NCBI GenBank assembly: GCA_019693395.1
Contig: JAAMXP010000130.1
Location: 8,665-27,321, forward strand
From: Ettlia oleoabundans
Taxonomy: Eukaryota; Chlorophyta; Chlorophyceae; Chlamydomonadales
DNA: 18,657 nucleotides
Direction: 5' to 3'
Shown: positions 1 through 8,198 of the stretch, piece after piece
Layout: each line of letters opens with the position of its first letter
Numbering within the stretch: the stretch's first letter is position 1
Translations under genes and position numbers: made by a program
The notes under the pieces: generated by a model
What the model was told of the DNA's origin: nothing
The model's database searches: none
Seen by the model: the letters and a program-made list of their open reading frames with translations, nothing else

Positions 1-118
1 GTGGCCTTTGGCTATGCTGCAATTGCTCGACAGGGTTGGCATGATTGCATGAGTGTTATCAGCCAACGTGCGTCTCGCCACGCCTCCTGCGTATCATCTA
101 GCTTCCGTCTCCTCGCAG

Positions 119-1494
119 CGACCCTATTACGGAGTTTGTGCGGCTGCTGTTTGTGGAGTATGATTTTGAGGGCGCGCAGGAGCAGCTGGCCAAATGCGAG
201 GAGGTGAGACGCAGGGCGGGAACGGACGGCTGTCATGATGTGTATAGTTTGCCCTATCAAGTGCCTGTGTGTTTTGCTTTACGTTTGTGGAATCGGGACA
301 CAACAGCAAGGAACCCTCGTGGGACAAAAACAGCTGCACAATTGTGAGGTGGTTAGGAGGTGCAGGGTTTGTGTCAGGGGCCCACACAGTGGGGGCGGCA
401 CGTGTTGGTCTAGGTAGGCAGCAACACAAGCAGCAGGGGCAGTGTACGGCATGGGCTACAAGGGTTGCAGGTTCTGATTAGCTGTGGCTTTGATGCATGT
501 GTGAAGCACCCGGCAAGTGGCATCGAAGCGCAAAAGCCCTCCGCTCCTCTTATGTCATCCTTCACTTCGCTGTGTTTGCAGGTGCTTGACAACGACTTCT
601 TCCTGGCAGCCGCCAAGGAGCCGTTTATGGAGGCGGCGCGGCAGTTCCTGTTTGAAAACTACTGCCGCATACACCAGGTGCGCTGCGGGCGCGCTGTGCG
701 CCGCTGTCCGCTCGCGTCTTGTGCTTGTTGCGGTCTCGTCTAGTAGTAAGGTTTTTATGGCGGGACGACCAAACTGGCTCAGCGTACCTCATCACCCCTT
801 CGTGCAGATGTAAATAGCCCTTGCCATTCCTATACACCTTTGTCAGATCCCACCATATTGCCTGGAGCTACTCTGCTCGCTATTCTTACAGCCGCCGCTG
901 CCACTTCTGCTGCTGCAGGCCATCAACATCAAAAGCCTGAGCGAGAAGCTCAACATGGATGAGGAGGCCACCGAGAAGTGGATCGTCAACCTCATCAGGT
1001 GGGAGCAAGCTTCTACCTGAACTAAGCTTTCATCTCTGTGCTGCTTGGCACCTCTGTTGGTGCTGCGTTGCGGCGCATCGTGCTGTCACTGCTGCTGAGT
1101 GCTTGCAGCAGTGGATGGTGCTGTCATTGGCTGGCTGCTCTGCCGGTCGGGGACACCGCTGTCGTTGCTGCTCTTTGGTGCTGCTGCTGCTAAATCCAGG
1201 CAGGATTCGGAGGTTAGGGCTGCTAACATGACTTGACATCCATCCGCGGTTATGCTGCAGTACTGCAACTCTGTGTATCACTCTGAACACCAACACATGG
1301 CCCCATGCGGCCGCCGGCCCCTGCTGTCCCGCAGGAATGCACGGCTGAATGCCAAGATTGATAGCAAGGCGGGCACGGTGGTGATGCAGACACAGACGCA
1401 GAGCGCGTACGAGCAGCTGCTGGAGCGCAGCCGCGGGCTGGGGCTGCGCACGCTCGACCTCTCAAACGCTGTGTTTGGTGCCATGCGCGCGTAG
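119..1494 (+). CDS. EIF3E: Eukaryotic translation initiation factor 3 subunit E, C-terminal part (5' exons off the left edge)
   Basis: eIF3e (INT6) is a cytoplasmic subunit of the eIF3 complex, which loads mRNA on the 40S ribosome. Four exons fit GT-AG rules and keep phase: 119-203, 582-677, 919-998, 1335-1494. They read [20 protein letters not shown], then [15 protein letters not shown]...FENYCRIHQ, then [20 protein letters not shown] and WIVNLIR, then [18 protein letters not shown], ending at TAG 1492-1494. These match the C-terminal PCI/winged-helix region of animal and plant eIF3e in order and spacing, including the CRIHQ and IVNLIRNARLxAKIDSK signatures. Bases 1-118 read as intron; the N-terminal half lies outside the window. 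The C-terminal tail after the PCI domain is short. No UGUAA signal is visible in the 400 bases behind the stop. The family call is firm; the exon edges are inferred. Confidence 0.93.
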
Positions 1495-1908
1495 CTTTGG
1501 GCCCCGAGCGGGCGGCCAGCTGGGCCTTACTAAATCGCAGCCAGTTCCTTATCCCATGCTGAACGAACGCGGCTGCATAGTTGCCCCTGCTCTGCTGGCT
1601 CATCCTTGTGCCACTTGCTTTGCCTGCCTCCATTTCTCGCTTGCGTCTCCTGCTCGCATTTCCCTTCCTGCTTAAATGGACTCTTTCTCGTCTGTGCCAC
1701 ACTCTCTCTACTGTCTGTACTGCAAAACGATGCTGAGCTCTTACTCAGTGATGGCGGAGGTTGGCTATGAACAGCAATCCTATACCTGGGCTGGCTGGCG
1801 CCACGCTGCGGGTGCTTTGGCGGGAGCGCTAGGCGCCAGATGCGTGAGACGATCATTTCGTTCAGCGAACCACCATATCGTTCCCGCCAACAGCTGACTA
1901 GTCTTACA
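1495..1908. other. Intergenic region: eIF3e 3' UTR and 5' region of the Rdx-like gene
   Basis: No credible coding exon is seen here. The genes on both sides run in the same direction. An ATG at 1840 is in frame with the chosen start of the next gene (1909) and would add 23 residues. Confidence 0.5.
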
Positions 1909-2904
1909 ATGCGCCGCGCAGCGTGGCTCCTCGTTCGCAGCGCAGCACAGTCGGTGGCCGCTGCAGGCGAAGCGAAGGGCCAGGCGTTAGCTCCGCTTGT
2001 GCAAAATGTCTCCGCAATAACATTAACTCCAAGAGTAGGTGAGAGCCGTCAGCGACCCGCGTGGCAGAGTACGTGGTAGTAGCCCACTTACCCTGCTGTC
2101 GAGCCCGTCATCGCTTTTACACCGTTGCAGGAGGTTTCAACAGTGGGCAAGCCCGCTGGAGCCAATGTTCCTGCTCGGGCGACCTGAGCCTGCCGCCGCC
2201 ACAAAAGGTGCGGCAGGCTCTGCTGCCGGAGTCCAGCAGCCAGGCCGGTGTTTCATTTTCTTCCCTTGTCCACAGCTGCATCATTGCTTTAATCCGTATC
2301 ACAGCAACCATCGCCATGCACCCGCTTAAGCCATATGAGGCGTGTGAGCGTGCCAACCAATGTACTGCGAGTCGGATAGCAACAATGTATGCATTCCCGA
2401 CACCCTCAAGTCGCCTCCTGCACTGCCTGTCTTTCCTCAGGTGCTGGTTGAGTATACTCCGGCGGAGGTCGATACCTTCATTGCCTTTGCTGATGCGGTG
2501 GAGGAGGAATTTGAGGGAATCATGGTGGATGGCATTGAGGTACGCTGTGTGCATTGCACGATTGCTGCCACGATCGGGGTGGCTGTTTGCTTTGATGAGT
2601 ATGTAGCTCTGACTGTCCAGGCTATTCTCATGTGTGTCATTAGGGCCATGCAATCCTTCCAGACTGACTAGGCTGGCTGCTTGCATTTCCTCTCGCATTG
2701 TGCTGTTGATTGATCGTGTCATCCGTTGTTTCCGTGTCCCAGGTGGATGGCCCGCCCCACGCCTTTGACGTGAAGCTTGAGGACGGCCAGCTGGTGTTCA
2801 GCCGTGCAGCAGAGGGCAACAACAGCAGCGGCAGCAGCCTTCCGGAGTATAGCGACTTGTTTGCTCGACTTCGCCAGGCAGGGCTACAGATGGCGGCGAG
2901 TTGA
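1909..2904 (+). CDS. SelW/Rdx (MIEN1-like) thioredoxin-fold protein, probably mitochondrial, lacking CxxC
   Basis: Four exons: 1909-2038, 2131-2207, 2441-2539, 2743-2904 (155 aa), joined in phases 1, 0, 0. The ATG at 1909 starts MRRAAWLLVRSAAQSVAAAG, an Arg/Ala-rich, acid-free segment typical of a mitochondrial presequence; an in-frame ATG at 1840 is less likely. Residues 70-145 resemble the Rdx family: a first strand VLVEY, a helix FIAFADAVEEEFEGI, then FDVKLEDGQLVFSR and a tail with PEY, like the GAFEV...GQLVFSK...GGFP of MIEN1/SelW. In the family the first strand is followed by CxxC or CxxU; here the same place holds TPAE (75-78). The only cysteines are in a CSC motif just upstream in exon 2, the least certain exon. 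A role in thiol redox is therefore doubtful. The family call rests on remembered patterns, not a search. Confidence 0.5.
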
Positions 2905-2995
2905 GGGGGCTGCTGGCTGGCATGGAAGCATTCTTCATGAAGCATGCTGCTTTGGTGGCAAGTGAGGTAGCTGCTGTTCCTGTCGCGCGGGTCTC

Positions 2996-3052
2996 CCCAC
3001 CCCACCCCACCCATCCCCACCCACTCCCCAACCCCCACCGCACCCTACCACC
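2996..3052. repeat. CCCCA-rich low-complexity tract
   Basis: An irregular run of CCCCAC/CCCAC units about 90 bases behind the stop of the Rdx-like gene, so probably in its 3' UTR. The minus strand carries repeated GGGG runs that could fold into a G-quadruplex. Confidence 0.8.
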
Positions 3053-3160
3053 ATTACTCACATATGTATTTTATCCAACTCATCAAGGAAATATTCATTG
3101 CACGTTCAGATGCGATACTTGGCGAATCATGTTGTTGTACTGGCACACCAGGATGTATTA

Positions 3161-3165
3161 TGTAA
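3161..3165 (+). terminator. Poly(A) signal TGTAA for the Rdx-like gene
   Basis: TGTAA is the standard green-algal polyadenylation signal. This copy lies 257 bases behind the stop at 2904, in an AT-richer stretch. A second TGTAA at 3218-3222 is an alternative. Confidence 0.45.
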
Positions 3166-3535
3166 ATAGCATTTGGTTTGTATTGTGTTGTATTTTCTTC
3201 AAGTGAAGGAAGTCTTCTGTAATGTTGACTTAAGCTAAGGCACATTAGTCTGGGATGCTGCTGACCCCAGCTAAGCATCTCATTGCCGCGGGCATTCTGG
3301 CAGGATTATCTGCAGCACTCTATGGTCGTCCAGTAGCAGCAAGTTGTCTCACGACCAAAAAGTTTGTCCACCAGAAATGCTAAGCCTGCCAGCTCAGCAT
3401 GCTTCCAAGGGTTCTTCTAAGGGTAAGGCGGAGTAAACCCCAAGCGACACATTAGGAAGCCGTGCACCCGGTTGCTGCGAGTATTGCTCAACTATCCTAC
3501 AGACTTTGCGCGTTGCGGTGTGCGGGGCATAGCTC

Positions 3536-3603
3536 ATGGCGGCTTGACGAGCCGCCCCGCAGCCTGCTTGAAGGGATGTATGCCCATCGAGTTTAAGGAA
3601 TGA
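3536..3603 (+). promoter_or_regulatory. Three short uORFs before the kelch start codon
   Basis: ATG 3536 is followed by two codons and a stop (ends 3547). ATG 3576 gives six codons and TAA (ends 3596). ATG 3580 gives MPIEFKE and a TGA at 3601-3603, which overlaps the main ATG (3600-3602) as ATGA. If present in the mRNA they should reduce kelch translation or make it depend on reinitiation. Confidence 0.4.
3538..3556 (+). promoter_or_regulatory. GC-rich hairpin in the kelch gene leader
   Basis: GGCGGCT at 3538-3544 is a perfect inverted match to AGCCGCC at 3550-3556, with a 5-base loop. It lies about 45 bases before the kelch start codon and overlaps the first small uORF. A competing pairing of the GCGGGG just upstream with CCCCGC at 3555-3560 is possible. 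Whether it is transcribed depends on an unknown start site. Confidence 0.4.
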
Positions 3604-6248
3604 CGATTGCAGGGTTTCGGTAAGTCGGCGACGTGGCGGCGGAGCACAGCACTGGGTTGCACGCTAGGCAGGCCGCGGCGAGTTGGCTCTGCCGTTCACC
3701 TCGGTTCATTGCCACCCACCCTGGCCTGCATCTGACCCTACTCTGCAGGGCGCCCCTCATACCAAAAGGCAGCACTGGTGGTGCATCAGGCGGCATTGAG
3801 GCAGACGAGCAGGCAACAGTGCCGCAGGTTGGCGGCATCAGCGCAGCCAGCGCGACTATCCAGCGCCGCCCGCCGCCGCTGCTGGCGGTCGTGGCTGCCC
3901 TGCTGCTGGCGCTATGCTGGGCGTGTTCCGACCTCCACTGCGGCGCAAGCATCCTGCAGAGCGGCCTGACGCGGCGGCGCAAGCGGTACAGCCAGCCTCC
4001 GTACTGCCGCAAGTCTAGCTCAATTGCGGTGCCGCCGCCTTCTAACAATGGCAGCATCCGTGACAGCCTGGGTGATTCGAGTAGCGATGGCAACCTCTCT
4101 TTGCTGGTGTGGAGCGGCATGGGGCGCCACAAACACATCTTTGATGATCTGCACGCCTTTGACCTGCAGTCAGGCAGCTGGAGCCGGCTGCTACCAGCTG
4201 GCAGCACCCGCCCAGTGCCCCGCTGGAAAGCAGGCGGCGCACAGGTGGCAGCAGGCGGCCTGGTGGTGGTGGGCGGCGACGCCTACACTCCGGACACACT
4301 GTCGCACCACTATAGAAATGACATCTGGCGCTTGGATCCAGCTTCCCTCTCCTGGAGCATGGCGGTTGTGAACCCGGCAGCCCCTGCTCCTGCACCTCGC
4401 AGGGGTCACTCCACAGCGCATTACACGGTGAGTGACAGACAGGCAGGAGGCTGTCAGTCGGTACAGTCATAATACGGTTGAAGTCTCATGCTGCCATGCT
4501 GTATTACCACAGCATGCACAGCATAGCCACAGCACAGCTTTCATGTTATGTCTTGTGGCTCCTGCTCTCATGCCGTCTGTGCCGCCTTGCTTCTAATGCC
4601 TTGCTTTGAGAAGCTTGACAGAGCGTCCTGCTTTCTTGGGCTCCCCTGCACACCCCCGGCTGGCCTTGCGCTTGTCTCTGGAGAGTGACAGGGACAGGAT
4701 GGCCTGGAACGCCTGGTGGTGGTCGGCGGGCGCACCCGCAACGAGTCGGGCGTAAAAGTCGTGCTGAATGATGTGTGGGTGGCCACGCTGATGTGGCCAC
4801 ATGCCACCTGGCAGCAACTTGCACCGCTGCAGCCAGAGGGAGACATGGCGCCTGCACCCCGCAGAGGCCACACTGCGGTGATGCTGCCTGGAAGCAATGA
4901 GTCAGGTTCTCCACAGCTGGTGAGTGGAAGAGTCCTGCACTGCCGCGATGGTGGCAGGGGTTGCAGGCGCAGTGGCAGTGGAGGTAGTGGCAGTGGCGGT
5001 GGTGGTGAGGTGGTATGGGCAGTGGCTGTGGCAGTGGCAGTGGGGGTGGGGATGGCATTGGCAATGGGGAGTGGGGCTGTGCTGCTGACCTAGGCTGCTA
5101 TGCAAAACAGCTGCACCGTGCTAATTGCATATTAATGAATGGCTGCAGCAGTGGGCTGCACAAACTGGCTTGCTTCTTTCCCGTCGTTTTCGATGCTCTT
5201 CTAAGTGCTGTGCTGCCATTAAATGGCCTCCAAGTTGATGTGCTGCTCTGGCTGCTTGGTTCATGCAGCTGATGTACGGTGGTAGGGATGACTGGCGGTA
5301 CTTTGGAGACCTTTGGCTCTTCTCAATTTCTGAGCAGCGCTGGCAGCGCCTGCCGCCTGCCAACGGCACCTGGCAGCACCCGCAGGAGCCGGCAGGCAGG
5401 GACCACCACAGCGCGGCGGTGGCTGGCAGCAAGCTTTTTGTGTGGGGTGAGGACTGGGTTGCCAACATGAACGGCTGGCCTGGTCTTGTCTGGCCCACAT
5501 GCTGGCACTGGGATGTGCAGCATAACAGTTGGTAACAGAGGATGCCTCTCATCATGCCAAAGCAACCCCAACTTTCCTTTGTGGCAGCATCCTGCCCACT
5601 TGCCCTCTTTCCCGCCCGGCGTGGCGCGCTGTGCAACTGCCGCAAGCATGCCTCCCAACCCCTGCTGTGTTCCATTCATGCAACTGCGACTGCAGGCGGA
5701 CGGTCTGGCCACACATATGCCGACTCCAAGCCTATGGGCGACCTTTGGGTATTTAATCTTGAGACCCAGGCTTGGCAGCAGCTGCCTCAGGACAAGGCCC
5801 GGCCTCTGCCCAGATTTGAGCACTCGAGCTTCCAGTACACTCCGCCTGACAGCCCAGGTGGGTCGCAGTCACGGCAGCAAATGCGATAAAAGCGGCAGGC
5901 TAGGGTTGCAGGTGCTAGGGTGCTGTGTAGGTCTTTGAGGCGGGCCCCACCGCTAGCCCATCAGCCTGCAGGACGAGAACCTGGGGACGGTTATGTGCTG
6001 TGGTTGCTCCCAGGTCGGCAACACGTTATGTACTCTGCTAAACTGACGCACAAAGGCATGGCTTAAAGCTGCGCCTGGGAGCTCTTGCTGCTGCAGGCCC
6101 CCGCCTGCTGATCTTTGGCGGTCAAAGCGAGGGGGCGTGCCAGCTCAACGACGTGTGGGAGCTGGAGCTGGGCGAGCTGATGTGGCGCCAGCTCAGCGCT
6201 CCCAAGCTGTGCAGCCACAGGTGCCGCAGGCGGCGGCTGTGGGGCTAG
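3600..6248 (+). CDS. Membrane-anchored six-bladed kelch-repeat protein
   Basis: Six exons: 3600-3619, 3749-4427, 4698-4919, 5269-5446, 5696-5857, 6097-6248 (470 aa); all joins keep phase and most donors are GTGAGT/GTAAGT-like. The start ATG 3600 is followed by only six codons before the first intron. Residues about 51-66 (LLAVVAALLLALCWAC) form one membrane segment preceded by QRRPPP, suggesting a signal anchor with the rest lumenal or outside. Six kelch units follow, near 125-154, 178-213, 238-275, 308-335, 361-395 and 421-455. They show the usual pattern: hydrophobic strand, GG, spacer, D/N-hydrophobic-W, W at the end (LVVVGG...NDIWRLD...W, LIFGGQ...NDVWELE...W). Six units make a complete propeller. 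The acceptor of exon 3 could also be six bases earlier (4692) in frame. No enzymatic domain is seen, so the partner or substrate is unknown. Confidence 0.85.
4960..5090 (+). repeat. GGCAGTGG/GGTGG-rich minisatellite in kelch intron 3
   Basis: Irregular tandem units such as GGCAGTGG, GGTAGTGG and GGGGTGGGGATGG fill the first part of the 349-base intron between kelch exons 3 and 4. They are strongly G-rich on the sense strand. An open frame runs through it, but its Gly/Ser/Val repeats reflect base composition. Confidence 0.75.
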
Positions 6249-6739
6249 AATGTGTTGATGGCAGCCAAGGCAGCAGGTTAGCCGGTAGCAGAGGAGGTAT
6301 GCCTTGCAGCTGCTACCCTCTCCAGTATTTGCTTGCGCCAGCAGCAGCAGCAGCAACATGCAGGAACGTGCGACAGCTCCCATACCCCAAATGCTGCCAG
6401 CAAGCACCAACGGGGCGTGGCTGGCTGGTAGCGCCCCGGTTGGCTGGCGCTTCTGAGCAAGGCCGCCCCCTAAGGGCACTCCCAGGAAGAAAAAATCTTG
6501 GTCAGGCCCAGCAGAGCGGTAACCCTGAAGAGCACATTTCAAAGCAGCAACAAAGTGGCATCCGTGCCAGCAGCATGCACCGGACCTGCCGACTGCTTAC
6601 CAGCCAGCCTGCGTGCGGTGCAAACTGCAGTGCAAAGTACTGTTGCCTGAGCCAGCTTTCGAAAAGAATTGCATCAAGTTCGGCATGGCAATTCCCGCTT
6701 TGCATGGTTTGACAGCTACAGGGCGAATGCTATTTTGTG

Positions 6740-6744
6740 TTACA
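6740..6744 (-). terminator. Poly(A) signal TGTAA (minus strand) for ATP synthase subunit f
   Basis: TTACA on the plus strand reads TGTAA on the minus strand, about 570 bases behind the subunit f stop. A long 3' UTR is common in green algae, but this is one pentamer match and could be chance. Confidence 0.3.
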
Positions 6745-6800
6745 ATAGACACCGGCATGCTTGGTTGTGCCTCAGGCACAGTGCCAGCCTTCTTGTCGCA

Positions 6801-6805
6801 TGTAA
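6801..6805 (+). terminator. Poly(A) signal TGTAA for the kelch gene
   Basis: TGTAA in GCATGTAAACATG, about 550 bases behind the stop at 6248. It is the first such signal in the sense direction that I see after the kelch coding region. Confidence 0.4.
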
Positions 6806-7313
6806 ACATGAGACAGCCAGTGCAAACCAGGCAGAAAGCAGGTGACCTAAGAGTTGGGCAACGGCGTGGAAGATGCCCGCAAGCCCCAGCTTCAAACAGC
6901 GTCGCCTGCTTCTAAGCGGCGCCATCAGCTGACATGCATCGCACTGGGCAAAGACTTTGCGGCTGCTCAGCAACCATTGCGACTTCCAACACGCTTGGAG
7001 TGGGTGGGTATTCTGCAGGTCAATACAGGAAAGCAGTTGTCAGTGAGAGACGCAAGTGATGCCGGGATGACAGCTGGGCAGCATTGCAGTCGGTGGTAAC
7101 GGCGCTGCCCGTATCCTGGCCTGCTTGTTTTGCTCCTCCCCGGCAGCCCACTGCTGGCGGCAGAATGCAGGTCTGCCCTGTGCGCCTGAAGCCGTGTGCT
7201 GGGCCTGCCATATAGTGCAACGAGAAGCATCCTGTGCTGCCAATTCCAGTAGATGCCCCATGAGCTGGCTCACCGTGGGAGAGCCAATGAGCCAATGCTG
7301 GCGGGAGGGCTGT

Positions 7314-7841
7314 TCAGTGGTGGCCGCCCTTCAGCTTAGCTTCCTGCTCGTGCTTGTAGTGGGCGTACTCGCGGGGCCAGGACAGCGCATAGGCAAAAAC
7401 GAAGCCGTACGTGCAAAGGTCAATGAGCGGCTTGCTGCTGCCCGTGTCGATGTACTGCAGGCCACAACAGAAGGCACGGAGAAGCGTGGCTTTAGAAGCG
7501 CAAGTCAACATGCAAGAAACAGGTCAGTCGCGCATGTGGCAAGCAATGCACAGCATCTGGCAAGCGGCATTGTGCAATGACCAGCAGCAAATCCGCTTAG
7601 AGCGCAGCTATTAGCCCTGGCACCTGCCGCCCACTGCCAGCGGCGCTGTCCAAACCCCTGCTGCCCCCAGGGTTGCGCAAGTAGCCTCCACCTTGACTTT
7701 GTAGTCCTGCAGCCAATTCATCAACCGCCCCTGCAGCTGGGAAGGCGTCCAGTGCTGGCCCGCAAACTTTTGCACGTGGCCCGGCACCTCCTTGAGCTTT
7801 AGGCGGGTGAGCTCCTTGCCGAGTTGCGCGACGGTCGGCAT
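7314..7841 (-). CDS. Mitochondrial F1Fo ATP synthase subunit f
   Basis: Two exons on the minus strand: 7841-7692 (50 codons) and 7454-7314 (46 codons plus stop), phase 0, 96 aa. Intron ends are AAG|GTGGAG and CTGCAG|TAC. Subunit f belongs to the membrane stalk/dimer region of the mitochondrial ATP synthase; animal ATP5MF is about 94 aa. The order of features agrees: an LKxVPGHV segment like the family's LGELPSWI, an amphipathic stretch WTPSQLQGRLMNWLQDYKVK like its SPSGIFGAF...RYYNKYI, one membrane helix near residues 60-77 (LIDLCTYGFVFAYALSW), and a basic end REYAHYKHE like its YKHLKHER, here extended to KLKGGHH. It is divergent from the Hakai-like gene (357 bases between start codons) and convergent with the kelch gene. 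The assignment is by length, layout and the HxKHE motif; similarity elsewhere is low. Confidence 0.68.
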
Positions 7842-8198
7842 GTTGGGCCGCGCAAGGGCTCAGCGCACCCTGGCGAGAGGGAGTGGGGAGGAGAAGCAAC
7901 AGGAGTGAAACCCTGCCCTTCCAAGCTGAGCTACAACAACCGCAGCCCAAGTACTGGCGAAAGCGGGCGATCAGGGACATGCACTCCCATGCGCAGCAGC
8001 GCAGCAGCCCAAGCAGGGACCTCGTCTCGTTCTCTGTTCTGCTTGCATGCACAAATCCGCGACCATGCATCTGTCCCATTATTTTACGTAGACCATCGCA
8101 GCTCGCTTATTGACGGGCCCGCACCTACCTGTTGATTGCCAGGGATTTCTTGTCTGTTCAATCCCTCAAGCCCTTGGAACGCAATACTCAATTTTCTC
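7842..8198. promoter_or_regulatory. Shared divergent promoter region (ATP synthase f / Hakai-like)
   Basis: 357 bases separate two divergent start codons, so both promoters and 5' UTRs should lie here. No TATA box stands out, and no coding exon is seen. Confidence 0.4.

Larger units (their letters stand above)
2905..3599. other. Intergenic region: 3' UTR of the Rdx-like gene, then 5' region of the kelch gene
   Basis: No coding exon is supported. It holds a C-rich tract (2996-3052), two UGUAA poly(A) signals (3161, 3218), a GC-rich hairpin and three short uORFs just before the kelch start codon, each listed separately. Confidence 0.5.
6249..7313. other. Convergent intergenic region (overlapping 3' UTRs)
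   Basis: No coding exon is supported on either strand. The kelch gene enters from the left and the ATP synthase subunit f gene from the right. Poly(A) signals for the two strands, at 6801 (+) and 6740 (-), cross each other, so the transcripts may overlap by some tens of bases. Confidence 0.5.

Noticed and set aside
2117..2722. 201-codon minus-strand open frame
   Set aside because: It runs antisense over exons and introns of the Rdx-like gene and shows no motif; a shadow frame.
3480..3580. Possible tRNA or structured RNA before the kelch gene
   Set aside because: Only one clear stem (3538-3556); no cloverleaf, T-loop or anticodon arm could be fitted.
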